Assembly (NCBI GenBank): GCA_947467145.1
Contig: CANIGJ010000016.1
Span: 1-64,000 of the forward strand
DNA length: 64,000 bases
Direction: 5' to 3'
Source of the DNA: Rhodospirillaceae bacterium
Lineage (GTDB): Bacteria; Pseudomonadota; Alphaproteobacteria; Rhodospirillales; UBA2165
Below, one piece after another: positions 1 through 6,743 of the stretch. The stretch's first letter is position 1. Each line of letters starts with the position of its first letter. The notes beneath the pieces are model-generated. The model was given only the letters and a program-made list of their open reading frames with translations, had not been told where the DNA came from and ran no database searches. Position numbers and translations under genes: made by a program.

Positions 1-228
1 CCGCCGCCGCCGCCGCCAGCCGCACCGTCAACCGGGCCGGCGCAATTGACGCCGCGCGGCGGCACGACGGCAACCGCCGCGGCGCAGCCCAAGGGTGCGG
101 TTAAGGGTGCGACCAAAGGTGCGGCGGCGCGTGCGGCCGACGATGTCGACGACGAGGATCTGCCGCCCGGTCTGCCGGGCCTGCGCGCCGACGATCCGTC
201 GCGTAACAACGAAGACATGGTGGAATAA
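1..228 (+). CDS. C-terminal end of an unidentified Pro/Ala/Gly-rich protein (5' truncated)
   Basis: The reading frame is open from the window edge to a TAA at 226-228. The visible 75 residues begin with a run of prolines, continue through an Ala/Gly/Lys/Thr-rich low-complexity stretch, and end in an acidic tail (DDVDDED followed by LPPGLPGLRADDPSRNN). Nothing in this tail identifies a family. Low-complexity tails of this kind occur on several alphaproteobacterial cell-envelope proteins, but that is only context. The gene starts upstream of the window. Confidence 0.6.
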   Translation, partial: PPPPPPAAPSTGPAQLTPRGGTTATAAAQPKGAVKGATKGAAARAADDVDDEDLPPGLPGLRADDPSRNNEDMVE

Positions 229-236
229 GTTGGTAG

Positions 237-304
237 CCTCATCCTGAGCTTGTCGAAGGACGAGGCGCGGTGCGAACTCATGCTTCGACAGGCTCAGCAT
301 GAGG
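237..304. repeat. Intergenic palindromic repeat (CTTCGACAGGCTCAG type)
   Basis: The left arm (237-259, CCTCATCCTGAGCTTGTCGA plus AGG) and right arm (279-304, CATGCTTCGACAGGCTCAGC plus ATGAGG) are inverted copies separated by about 19 bases. This is the familiar CTTCGACAAGCTCAGGATGAGG dyad found many times between genes in alphaproteobacterial genomes. It lies between two convergent genes, so it may also act as a bidirectional transcription stop. Confidence 0.75.
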
Positions 305-317
305 CCAATGCCTCAGA

Positions 318-956
318 TCACGCCGCCGTCGTCTTTCCCTTGAACGCGCATTGTTCGCGCACGACACAGACCGGGCAATCGGGCACGCGCGCCTTGCACA
401 CATAGCGGCCGTGCAGGATCAGCCAGTGATGCGCGTGCAACCGATATTTCTCGGGCGTTACCTTCTCCAACTTCAACTCGACGTCGAGCACGTTTTTGCC
501 CGGCGCCAATCCGGTGCGGTTGGAGATGCGGAAGATGTGCGTGTCGACCGCGATGGTCGGCTCGCCGAAGGCGATGTTCATGACGACGTTCGCCGTCTTG
601 CGGCCGACGCCCGGCAATTCTTGCAGCTCGTCGCGTGTCTGCGGAATTTCGCCGTTATATTTTTCGACCAGGATCTTCGACAATGCGATGACGTTTTTGG
701 CTTTGGTGTTGAACAGGCCGATGGTTTTGACGAAGCCCTTTAGTTTGGTTTCACCGAGATCGACCATCTTCTGCGGCGTATCGACGATCTTGAACAGCGG
801 CCCCGTCGCCTTGTTCACGCCGACGTCGGTCGCTTGCGCCGATAGCACGACCGCGACCAGCAAGGTGTAGGGGTTCACGTAATTGAGCTCGCCCTTGGGC
901 TCCGGCATGGCGCGCTGGAGGTTGGCGTAGAAGGCTTCGATCTTGTCCTTTTTCAT
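318..956 (-). CDS. nth: Endonuclease III, DNA glycosylase/AP lyase
   Basis: 212 residues, the normal length. Base-excision repair enzyme removing oxidised pyrimidines and nicking AP sites. Visible features: the helix-hairpin-helix LPGVGRKTANVV with catalytic Lys120, catalytic Asp138 in AVDTHIFRISNR, and the C-terminal iron-sulfur loop Cys187-x6-Cys194-x2-Cys197-x5-Cys203 that ligates a [4Fe-4S] cluster. The frame stays open further upstream to 1052, but that extension overlaps the divergent DUF2244 gene. The ATG at 956, giving MKKDKIEAF, matches the family N-terminus. Confidence 0.97.
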   Translation of the reverse strand: MKKDKIEAFYANLQRAMPEPKGELNYVNPYTLLVAVVLSAQATDVGVNKATGPLFKIVDTPQKMVDLGETKLKGFVKTIGLFNTKAKNVIALSKILVEKYNGEIPQTRDELQELPGVGRKTANVVMNIAFGEPTIAVDTHIFRISNRTGLAPGKNVLDVELKLEKVTPEKYRLHAHHWLILHGRYVCKARVPDCPVCVVREQCAFKGKTTAA

Positions 957-990
957 GGCGTCAACATAACAGGCGGGTCTAAACTTTTGC

Positions 991-1518
991 ATGCTCGAAA
1001 TCAGGCATCTGACGCCCGGCCGGTTCGGCGAGCCCGTGCTCGAAATCCGCATGATGCGCGGCGTGTCGAGCTATCCCACCGCCTTCAAATGGTTGCTCGT
1101 GGCCTTCGCGGCGCTGTGCCTGACCGTGGCGGGCATCTTCGCGGCTCTGGGGGCCGGGCCCGTGCTCGGCTTCGCCGGTCTGGAACTCATCATCTTGTTC
1201 GTGTTGCTGCGCACCTCGTTCCGGCGCGCGTCGACCGAGGAGGGCGTGAGCGTGGCCGGCGATGCGACGATCGTGCAGCGCGCCGGCGGGCCGCAGGGGC
1301 GTTACGTGGTCGCACGCCTGCAATCGTATTGGCTGCGCGTCGAGCCTAGTCGTTATGGTGCGCAAGGCATCGTGCTGCGCTCGCGCGGCACCAAAGTCTC
1401 CGTCGGTGTCGGCCTGCCCGCGAACGAAGTGCGCGACCTGACGGCGGCGATGCACGGCGCGCTGCATCGCGTGAAGAACGAGGCGCAAACGCAAAGCGGC
1501 CTCGCGTCGCCATACTAA
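991..1518 (+). CDS. DUF2244 integral membrane protein
   Basis: 175 residues. Two hydrophobic segments lie at about residues 33-52 and 56-73, followed by a soluble domain containing YWLRVEP and SRGTKVSVGVGLPANEV, as in DUF2244 proteins of alphaproteobacteria. The function of the family is not known to me. It is divergent from nth with 34 bases between start codons. An alternative ATG at 1051 would remove the first 20 residues; neither start has a strong ribosome-binding site. The stop codon lies 3 bases before the end of the convergent lipoprotein gene. Confidence 0.8.
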   Translation: MLEIRHLTPGRFGEPVLEIRMMRGVSSYPTAFKWLLVAFAALCLTVAGIFAALGAGPVLGFAGLELIILFVLLRTSFRRASTEEGVSVAGDATIVQRAGGPQGRYVVARLQSYWLRVEPSRYGAQGIVLRSRGTKVSVGVGLPANEVRDLTAAMHGALHRVKNEAQTQSGLASPY

Positions 1519-1520
1519 AG

Positions 1521-2081
1521 CTATTTTGGCGTTACGTCCGGATAACGCTGCGCGACCATGCGGTCGGCGCGCGCGGTCAATTCGCTGAGCTGGCCCGACG
1601 CATCTTCCGGGCCGCATTCGTAATCGGCGAAGAATTTTCCTTGGTCGATCAAGACGACCATCGCCGGCAGGCGCCCGTCGGTGCTGGCGCAGCCGCGCTG
1701 GCCTTTGGGCGGCGGCGGCGCCCAGGCGGCGTCCGCCATGCGCGACGCCCAGGTGTAATCGGCATCATTCAGCGGCTGGTCGCGGCGCGCGAGGATCGTG
1801 GCGGCGCGCGGCCGCACCAGCGGCGGATCGGTTTCGATGAAGGAAAACGTGCGCCGGTTGAGATCGTAGATCTTCACCGTGCCCTGATAGATCACGACGC
1901 CTTTCTGCGGCAGCGCGAAGCCCGATCCGCTCATGTTTTCCGTGGTACAGATGTCGCACGGCGCGCGCGTGGCGGTGGGGCCGCCGCCGAAGCCGAAGCC
2001 ATCGAGCACGCAGCCCGAGAGCAGCGTGGCCGCCCCAAGAAACATCAATGGGAGGATCAAAGCAGAACGTTTCGCGCGCAT
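1521..2081 (-). CDS. Hypothetical lipoprotein
   Basis: 186 residues. The ATG at 2081 gives MRAKRSALILPLMFLGAATL followed by the lipobox LSGC, a clear lipoprotein signal sequence; an upstream in-frame start at 2141 would bury it and enter pssA. The mature part has scattered cysteines (CDICTTEN, GCASTDGR, YECGPEDASG) and no domain I recognise. It follows pssA on the same strand with a 16-base gap, so the two may be cotranscribed. Function unknown. Confidence 0.75.
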   Translation of the reverse strand: MRAKRSALILPLMFLGAATLLSGCVLDGFGFGGGPTATRAPCDICTTENMSGSGFALPQKGVVIYQGTVKIYDLNRRTFSFIETDPPLVRPRAATILARRDQPLNDADYTWASRMADAAWAPPPPKGQRGCASTDGRLPAMVVLIDQGKFFADYECGPEDASGQLSELTARADRMVAQRYPDVTPK

Positions 2082-2097
2082 GGCCGGTCGTCCGTCG

Positions 2098-2826
2098 TCA
2101 GTGAGCGGTGGCGCCGTCGCGGACGCGGCGGTGGAAGGCAAGCGAAGCGAACGGCAGCAGCGCGATGTATAGACCGATCAGCACCGTCAGCGTGATCCAC
2201 GGCACCATGATCGCGGCGCCGACAATCAGAAGTGCGGCGAGGATCGGCGCCCACGCATAGCCTTTCGCGATATGCACGTTCTTGAACGAAAAAGTCGGCA
2301 GGCGGCTGACCATCAAGCCCGCCACGACGACGAGAACGCAGATCGCGGTTGCGGGATGGCGCACCACCGCCGCGTCGGTCTGAAATGACAAGATCATTGG
2401 AAACAATGCGAGGCCGGCGGCGGCCGGGGCCGGCACACCGGTGAAAAAGCCTTTCGCCCAGGCCGGCACGTTGGGCTTTTCCAGCGCGGTGTTGAAGCGC
2501 GCCAGGCGCAGCGCCATGCAGATGCAATAGAGCATGCAGATGACCCAACCGAGGCCGCCTGCCTGATGCAGCGCCCACAGATAGACCAGCATCGCCGGCG
2601 CGACGCCGAAGGCGAAGAAATCGGACAGGCTGTCGAGCTCGGCGCCGAACTTGCTGGATAAGCCCAGCAGGCGCGCGGCGCGACCGTCCAGCGTATCGAG
2701 GATGGCGGCCGCGACGATGCACAACACGGCGGCCTGCCAGTCTTCGTTGAAGGCAAAGCGGAAGGCGGTCAGCCCGCTGCACAGCGCCAGCATCGTCAGG
2801 GCATTGGGAATCATACGTTTCATCAT
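2098..2826 (-). CDS. pssA: CDP-diacylglycerol--serine O-phosphatidyltransferase
   Basis: 242 residues, polytopic. The CDP-alcohol phosphotransferase signature is complete: Asp44-x2-Asp47-Gly-x2-Ala-Arg52-x8-Gly61-x3-Asp65-x3-Asp69 (DTLDGRAARLLG and AELDSLSDF). The enzyme joins serine to CDP-diacylglycerol to make phosphatidylserine, the precursor of phosphatidylethanolamine. Length and start (MMKRMIPNALTMLALCSG) fit the type II PssA family. The usual partner psd (decarboxylase) is not next to it here. The frame on the same strand at 2057-2893 is a shadow. Confidence 0.93.
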   Translation of the reverse strand: MMKRMIPNALTMLALCSGLTAFRFAFNEDWQAAVLCIVAAAILDTLDGRAARLLGLSSKFGAELDSLSDFFAFGVAPAMLVYLWALHQAGGLGWVICMLYCICMALRLARFNTALEKPNVPAWAKGFFTGVPAPAAAGLALFPMILSFQTDAAVVRHPATAICVLVVVAGLMVSRLPTFSFKNVHIAKGYAWAPILAALLIVGAAIMVPWITLTVLIGLYIALLPFASLAFHRRVRDGATAH

Positions 2827-3005
2827 TCCACTTTAACCATCCGGCCGGCATTTGGGAGCCATCGCGATAAAAATAATCCCTGGAAAGCGGCATACAACCA
2901 CGCCGCCGCCGTTATAAACTGCGCAACGTCGAAATATCTGGCAGACGGGATTTGGGCAGCGATGCTGAGCGCTTGTTGCCGATATATAGGTGGAGTCGAT
3001 TCCAG

Positions 3006-3176
3006 ATGGCGTCGAAAGAACAGCTAGCCGAATGGCGTGTGGCGGCCGCAGGGTTTCGCGACAAAGCCGGCAAGGCCGCGTCGGACGAACTGCGAAGGGG
3101 CTATCTCGATCTGGCCAATGGTTATGACAAGCTGATCGCGGCGGAAGATCGCTCCATCAAGCCCACATCGTCCTAA
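3006..3176 (+). CDS. Small hypothetical protein (56 aa)
   Basis: Encodes MASKEQLAEWRVAAAGFRDK and continues with ASDELRRGYLDLANGYDKLI. It is a small charged helical protein of a type common in alphaproteobacteria, in which short WR...A...ELR..YL.LA..YD proteins are annotated as hypothetical. The ATG at 3006 is preferred over the upstream TTG at 2952 because the extra 18 residues do not fit this pattern. It overlaps the convergent small gene by 4 bases. Confidence 0.65.
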   Translation: MASKEQLAEWRVAAAGFRDKAGKAASDELRRGYLDLANGYDKLIAAEDRSIKPTSS

Positions 3177-3322
3177 CTCCGCAGCGGCGCCAATGTCTCC
3201 GCGAGGAGGACATAGAGGTGCGCAATTTGCTGCGCCAGGTTCTCGGTCTCGATATCCGAAAAGGGGTCGGGAGCTGTCTCGACCGCGTTCCGTTCCCATT
3301 GTTCTGCGCGTTCTTCGGTCAT
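3173..3322 (-). CDS. Small hypothetical protein (49 aa)
   Basis: An ATG at 3322 opens a 50-codon frame ending in TAG at 3173-3175. The product starts MTEERAEQWERNAVETAPDP and ends with ETENLAQQIAHLYVLLAETL. The acidic, amphipathic composition and the compact tail-to-tail packing against the 56-aa gene (4-base overlap of the stop codons) support a real gene. No family recognised. Confidence 0.45.
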   Translation of the reverse strand: MTEERAEQWERNAVETAPDPFSDIETENLAQQIAHLYVLLAETLAPLRS

Positions 3323-3415
3323 GAGTTATTTCTGCGGCATCTCGCCGAGGAAGTCCTGTGTCAACGATGAGGCCGCATAGGGCCCGTCGCAGGGGCGTGC
3401 CCCCCGGGGACCAAA

Positions 3416-3423
3416 ATAGCCGT
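3416..3423. repeat. Left 8-bp target site duplication (ATAGCCGT)
   Basis: ATAGCCGT lies immediately outside the left inverted repeat and is repeated exactly at 6015-6022 immediately outside the right one. Eight-base duplications are characteristic of IS1595-family insertions. Confidence 0.95.
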
Positions 3424-3441
3424 GGGAATTATCACCTTGAC
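3424..3441 (+). repeat. Left terminal inverted repeat of the IS1595 element
   Basis: GGGAATTATCACCTTGAC; exact reverse complement of 5997-6014. Confidence 0.95.
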
Positions 3442-3456
3442 GTAGTAGGAGACGAG

Positions 3457-3633
3457 ATGTTGGAAAATGGCCAATTCAGCACCGATGCCCCCCAATTCCG
3501 AGAGGGGGACGAGGTGACCGTTTTTTTAGCGGATGGGAAAACGCTCAACCTAAAGGTTGTTGATCTCGCAATGTCTCAGCGAAAGAAACCGTTGCCCTGT
3601 TCGCCTGGGCCGAATCGCTCATCACGCAAATGA
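3457..3633 (+). CDS. Possible small IS-encoded protein (58 aa)
   Basis: An AGGAG sequence 6 bases before the ATG at 3457 opens MLENGQFSTDAPQFREGDEV, which continues through a plausible beta-rich stretch (TVFLADGKTLNLKVVDLAM). The last 29 codons run antisense to the end of the 217-aa passenger gene and look less protein-like, so the gene may be truncated or non-functional. No family recognised. Confidence 0.35.
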   Translation: MLENGQFSTDAPQFREGDEVTVFLADGKTLNLKVVDLAMSQRKKPLPCSPGPNRSSRK

Positions 3634-4198
3634 ACATCGTATCTGGATCAAATAGAGACAGTATGTGGATGTCGAGAAGCGTCATAATCTCGCTTCTCCA
3701 TTTCATAATGGGCGCAAAGTCAGGTTTATATCCGCTTTTAGAGGCGAGCTTTTTTGCGTTCCCTCGGTGAAGGGTCTGGCCGCATTCCGCGTACAGTTTG
3801 ACCAATCGTTCTTTCGTTAAGAAGCCGCTCTGAGCGCCCTCCAGTTCATGGAGTTTCTGGTTTCCATTAGCTTTGCGGACGCCCTTGGCTCGCACCGGTA
3901 TTGGGAAAAAATGGGTGTGTAGCGTCTCTAATGCGCCAACCAGCTTGTCTGCCGACCATTCTTTCTGAAAACGATTTGTTTGTGCGGCTTCAATATCACC
4001 GTGAGCCACAACACAACCAAGGGCAATGATTTCACATAGCATCCTTAATTGGAGATAACCCATTTCTTCCGCGATGAATCCCGGCAACTTCGTGACGTTC
4101 ATGGCCAGCAGATCGATCGCCGTTATTCGCGCTTTGGCCTCCTCCATAAGGTGGGAATACAGGTTGCTCGCTTCCATCTGCCTTTTTGTAGCGGGCAT
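3545..4198 (-). CDS. IS1595 passenger protein of unknown function (217 aa)
   Basis: Begins MPATKRQMEASNLYSHLMEE at the ATG at 4198, with GGGGAG 9 bases upstream; the frame continues upstream to 4294 without a better start. Predicted mostly alpha-helical, with LRMLCEIIALGCVVAHGD in the first third and YAECGQTLHRGN in the second. It is not a transposase and I do not recognise an antibiotic-resistance, methylase or toxin motif. Helical proteins with a similar LHRGN-like motif occur in mobile-element contexts, and a HEPN-like fold is possible but unproven. Its start lies only 14 bases from the divergent 48-aa gene, suggesting a shared control region. Confidence 0.7.
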   Translation of the reverse strand: MPATKRQMEASNLYSHLMEEAKARITAIDLLAMNVTKLPGFIAEEMGYLQLRMLCEIIALGCVVAHGDIEAAQTNRFQKEWSADKLVGALETLHTHFFPIPVRAKGVRKANGNQKLHELEGAQSGFLTKERLVKLYAECGQTLHRGNAKKLASKSGYKPDFAPIMKWRSEIMTLLDIHILSLFDPDTMFICVMSDSAQANRATVSFAETLRDQQPLG

Positions 4199-4212
4199 GT
4201 TATATTCTCCCC

Positions 4213-4359
4213 ATGAACAAGCCTGATTCAGATCTTCGGCCCGATGCTTGGGAACGTTTTGAGCGCGCGGTAGACGCCGGGCTGCGCACACCACCCAAGC
4301 ACAAACCCGCTGAAAAACCGAAGAAGACCCCTTCCAAGAAGGCTATCAAAAAGGACTAG
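4213..4359 (+). CDS. Small basic IS passenger protein (48 aa)
   Basis: Starts MNKPDSDLRPDAWERFERAV and ends in a lysine/proline-rich tail (KPAEKPKKTPSKKAIKKD). The AWERFERAVDA core is one I associate with small uncharacterised alphaproteobacterial proteins, often beside toxin-antitoxin or mobile genes; that link is from memory. Divergent from the 217-aa passenger gene with 14 bases between start codons. The ribosome-binding site is weak. Confidence 0.6.
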   Translation: MNKPDSDLRPDAWERFERAVDAGLRTPPKHKPAEKPKKTPSKKAIKKD

Positions 4360-5003
4360 ATCGAGTCCAATTGCACTGGTCGACCGATCGCCCACGCAAC
4401 CAGATCATCCGTCGCCGTTCCCCAAACGTTTATGCCCTACAGGCCGCTCAGACGAGTCTGGGTGCGCGTTGTTTAAACGCGGCGTTTCCCGGCCGATGTT
4501 TCGATTTTTGCAACATGTGGTCAAATTTGCCGCCCTAGGACGCAAAATCTAGTTGCGCCACTTCCAGGAGTCCGAATACACTAAGGGCGGTTATTGACGC
4601 TACGCCTCTCTCTTTCCTTCGGGGGTAAGAGTTTCGCGCACTGATGCGCGGAAGGCAGACGGAACCTCGTTCCGTTTGAAAGGAGAGAGAGCGATGGTTG
4701 ATGTAACCAAAACGGCGAAGGCCGCAATAGTTGCGGCCTTCTTGAAGCGTAGCTAATCCAGAGCTGCAATCTCTGATAGCTATATGTGCAACCCGGGGCC
4801 ATTCTCGTGAGGGGATGGCCCCCAACTCTTTGTGGACGATAGGACATATTGTCCTAATGCGTCAACGCAAAAATGCGTTACGTTGTCGAAATAGTGGCGG
4901 ATTCCTGCGGGAGTCCCGTGACAAAATCGGTTCCATCGTATCCCATCTGATATCTCGCTAGGATCGAAGCAACTTCTCCAGCGCCGCGATAATTTCATCT
5001 CCG
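4360..5003. other. Non-coding, hairpin-rich interior of the IS1595 element
   Basis: No convincing gene in 640 bases between the 48-aa passenger gene and the transposase stop. It contains at least six perfect or near-perfect hairpins, most of them in 4603-4856: 4610-4631, 4635-4650, 4656-4678, 4717-4741, 4795-4822 and TAGGACA-TAT-TGTCCTA near 4840. Several minus-strand frames cross it (4535-4825, 4581-4847, 4780-4998), but their composition is not protein-like. Confidence 0.7.
4603..4741 (+). ncRNA. Candidate structured RNA inside the IS1595 element
   Basis: An outer helix pairs 4603-4610 (CGCCTCTC, one bulge) with 4686-4693 (AGAGAGCG) and encloses three hairpins: CTCTT/AAGAG (4610-4614/4627-4631) with a TTCG loop, CGCGCA/TGCGCG (4635-4640/4645-4650), and a 10-bp stem CAGACGGAAC/GTTCCGTTTG (4656-4665/4669-4678). 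A fourth, 11-bp hairpin GAAGGCCGCAA/TTGCGGCCTTC follows at 4717-4741. The layout resembles a four-way junction. The strand is not certain; the last hairpin could instead be a terminator for the transposase on the minus strand. Not a recognisable tRNA or known riboswitch. Confidence 0.4.
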
Positions 5004-5948
5004 CTAGGCGTTGTTCCCTGCGTCAGTCCGCCGATAGGTCATGCGCTTTCCGACGATGCCGGGAATGGCTTTCTCAAAGCGCATCTTGTCGTTGACGCCG
5101 AGCTTTTCGCGCTCGTTGTAACGGAAATCAAATTCCGCCAGATAACGCTTCAGATGCACCGGCGAAACGTGATGATAGGTGCCGGTGATGCCGCGCTTCA
5201 TGATCGCGAAATAGCTTTCCACGGTGTTGGTGTGAGCCTCACCGCGAACGTATTCCCCGATCGTATGATTGACCGACTGAGACTCGCCACGGTGATGCAG
5301 GCTGACCCGTTTCATCACATTGGCCGCATCGCTGTAGAGCTTGGTGCCCTTCTCCAACTGCTCAGCGAGGATCGGGCGCAGGGTCTTGGCCGTCACCTTT
5401 TCCAGATGTGTTGAACGGACTTTGCCGTCGCGCTCGACCAGGGAAAACGCGGGTGCTTTAACGCCCGCGCCGAACGGCTTAGCCGCGCGCTTGTCGGCGT
5501 GTTTGTTCTTCTCTTTGCCGCCGATATAGACGGTATCCATTTCAACGGTCGAACCCTCGCCACCCATCGGCGCGAGATCGGTGGGGCGAAGGCTTTCGCG
5601 GATGCGATGGCAGAGGAACCAAGCCGTCTTTTTGGACAGGCCCAATAGACGACCGATTTGAAGGGCGCTCATGCCCTTCTTGCTCGACACCATCAGATGG
5701 GTCGCGGCCAGCCACTTGTTCAGCGGAACCTTGGAACGCTCGTACAAGGTGCCCACAGTCACGGTGAAGGGCTCACGGCAAGCGTTGCACTGGTACAGGC
5801 CGGCGCGCGTCGTCTTGCCCTTCATGAGCGTGGCTTCGTCAACGACACCGCACTTAGGGCAGATCGGACCATTCGGCCAAATCCGTGCCTCAAGCCATTC
5901 GCGGGCTTTGTCGGCGTCTTGGAAGATCGGATTTAATAGGTCGGCCAT
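5004..5948 (-). CDS. IS1595-family transposase
   Basis: 314 residues, apparently intact. The N-terminal zinc ribbon is Cys30-x2-Cys33...Cys54-x2-Cys57; the catalytic triad fits Asp138 (VEMDTVYIGGKEKNKH), Asp207 (KLYSDAAN) and Glu244 (NTVESYFAIMKRG). The HRI-type central region and the C-terminal YHHVSPVHLKRYLAEFDFRYN box are typical of the family. A GGAGCG ribosome-binding site precedes the ATG at 5948. The gene points inward from the right end of the element. Confidence 0.95.
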   Translation of the reverse strand: MADLLNPIFQDADKAREWLEARIWPNGPICPKCGVVDEATLMKGKTTRAGLYQCNACREPFTVTVGTLYERSKVPLNKWLAATHLMVSSKKGMSALQIGRLLGLSKKTAWFLCHRIRESLRPTDLAPMGGEGSTVEMDTVYIGGKEKNKHADKRAAKPFGAGVKAPAFSLVERDGKVRSTHLEKVTAKTLRPILAEQLEKGTKLYSDAANVMKRVSLHHRGESQSVNHTIGEYVRGEAHTNTVESYFAIMKRGITGTYHHVSPVHLKRYLAEFDFRYNEREKLGVNDKMRFEKAIPGIVGKRMTYRRTDAGNNA

Positions 5949-5996
5949 GGGTTCGCTCCGTTTCGATAGTGCAAACTACCGATTGGGGCGTGCTAT

Positions 5997-6014
5997 GTCA
6001 AGGTGATAATTCCC
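5997..6014 (-). repeat. Right terminal inverted repeat of the IS1595 element
   Basis: GTCAAGGTGATAATTCCC, exact reverse complement of 3424-3441. Confidence 0.95.
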
Positions 6015-6022
6015 ATAGCCGT
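6015..6022. repeat. Right 8-bp target site duplication (ATAGCCGT)
   Basis: Identical to 3416-3423. Its last base is the first T of the likely -35 box (TTGACT, 6022-6027) of the padR promoter. Confidence 0.95.
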
Positions 6023-6060
6023 TGACTTCGATATAACTTAGATATATCTAAGTTATATCG
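6022..6060 (+). promoter_or_regulatory. padR promoter with 32-bp perfect palindromic operator
   Basis: TTGACT at 6022-6027 is a good -35 box. From 6029 to 6060 the sequence is a perfect palindrome with 16-base arms (CGATATAACTTAGATA and its complement) that covers the spacer and any -10 hexamer. PadR-family repressors typically bind AT-rich dyads of this kind and repress their own operon. The palindrome would therefore block the promoter when the regulator is bound. Confidence 0.8.
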
Positions 6061-6083
6061 TAAACAAAGGAGAACGATAGTTA

Positions 6084-6698
6084 ATGTTTAAATCTAAAAA
6101 CCGTAAAGACCGTAGTGAACGCCGTCAGGCCCGTGATGGGGCCCGCGAAGCCTTCTGGCACGAGGGCGGCCGCGGCCGGGGTGGCCAGCGCGGCGGTGGC
6201 ATGGGCGGTCATGGTGGCGGTCATCATCGTGGTGGCGGGCGGCGCGGCCGGCTGTTCGATCAGGGCGATTTGCGCCTGATCATGCTCAACCTCATCGCCG
6301 AGGTTCCGCGCCACGGCTACGAAAGCATCAAGCTGATCGAGGACAAAACGGGCGGCGCCTATAGCCCTTCGCCGGGTATCGTTTACCCGACCCTGACCCT
6401 GCTCGAGGAAATGGGCTTCGCCACGGTCGCGGCGAGCGAGGGGGCGCGCAAACTGTACGCGATCACCGCCGAGGGCAAAGCGCATCTGGACGCCAACCGC
6501 GCCACCTTGGATGCGATCGCCCAGCGCATGAAACAGATCGGCGACGGCCGTGACGTGAACGCACCGCAGATCGAGCGCGCGGTCGAAAACCTGCGCACGG
6601 CCTTGCGCCTGCGCCTGGAAAGGGGCTTAAACGAGGGTGACGGCCAGAAGATCGCCGATGCGCTCGACAGTGCAGCCAAGGCGATCGAGCTGACCTAA
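6084..6698 (+). CDS. PadR-family transcriptional regulator with Gly/His-rich N-terminus
   Basis: 204 residues. Residues 1-55 are basic and rich in Gly, Arg and His (GGHGGGHHRGGGRRGRLF). A PadR winged helix follows (LRLIMLNLIAEVPRHGYESI, then SPGIVYPTLTLLEEMGF, GARKLYAITAEGKAHL) and then the C-terminal helical dimerisation region. The architecture recalls the nickel-responsive PadR regulator YqjI of E. coli, whose extended N-terminus is metal-sensing, so a metal ligand is plausible but inferred. AAGGAGA lies upstream of the ATG at 6084. The gene sits 45 bases ahead of an MFS exporter it probably controls. Confidence 0.9.
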   Translation: MFKSKNRKDRSERRQARDGAREAFWHEGGRGRGGQRGGGMGGHGGGHHRGGGRRGRLFDQGDLRLIMLNLIAEVPRHGYESIKLIEDKTGGAYSPSPGIVYPTLTLLEEMGFATVAASEGARKLYAITAEGKAHLDANRATLDAIAQRMKQIGDGRDVNAPQIERAVENLRTALRLRLERGLNEGDGQKIADALDSAAKAIELT

Positions 6699-6743
6699 GA
6701 AAAGCAAAGGGGCCTCGCGTCGCCGAATAAAGGTAGTTCCGTA

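Larger units (their letters stand above)
3424..6014. mobile_element. Complete IS1595-family insertion sequence with passenger genes (2591 bp)
   Basis: Bounded by perfect 18-bp terminal inverted repeats GGGAATTATCACCTTGAC (3424-3441) and its complement (5997-6014), flanked by identical 8-bp duplications ATAGCCGT. It encodes an intact IS1595-type DDE transposase at the right end, plus a 217-aa passenger protein, a 48-aa divergent peptide, a possible 58-aa protein at the left end, and a 640-base non-coding block full of hairpins. Simple IS1595 elements are about 1 kb, so this one carries about 1.5 kb of cargo. The passenger coding sequence is visibly less GC-rich than its chromosomal neighbours. 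Intact ends, duplication and transposase suggest a recent, possibly still mobile copy. Confidence 0.95.

Noticed and set aside
236-310. Possible CRISPR-like repeat
   Set aside because: Only one inverted pair, no spacers or regular direct repeats; it is a single intergenic palindrome. No CRISPR array or cas gene was seen anywhere in the window.
4694-4756. 20-codon frame with a strong ribosome-binding site (MVDVTKTAKAAIVAAFLKRS)
   Set aside because: The apparent AAGGAGAGAG site is one arm of the outer RNA helix and the codons are the next hairpin; RNA structure explains it better, though a leader peptide cannot be excluded.
4535-4998. Overlapping minus-strand frames in the IS interior (96, 88 and 72 aa)
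   Set aside because: They cross multiple perfect hairpins and have no protein-like pattern; treated as non-coding.
4960-5040. Possible frameshifted continuation of the transposase C-terminus (GGLTQGTTPSGDEIIAALEK)
   Set aside because: Out of frame beyond the stop; the transposase already ends in a normal family C-terminus (MTYRRTDAGNNA).
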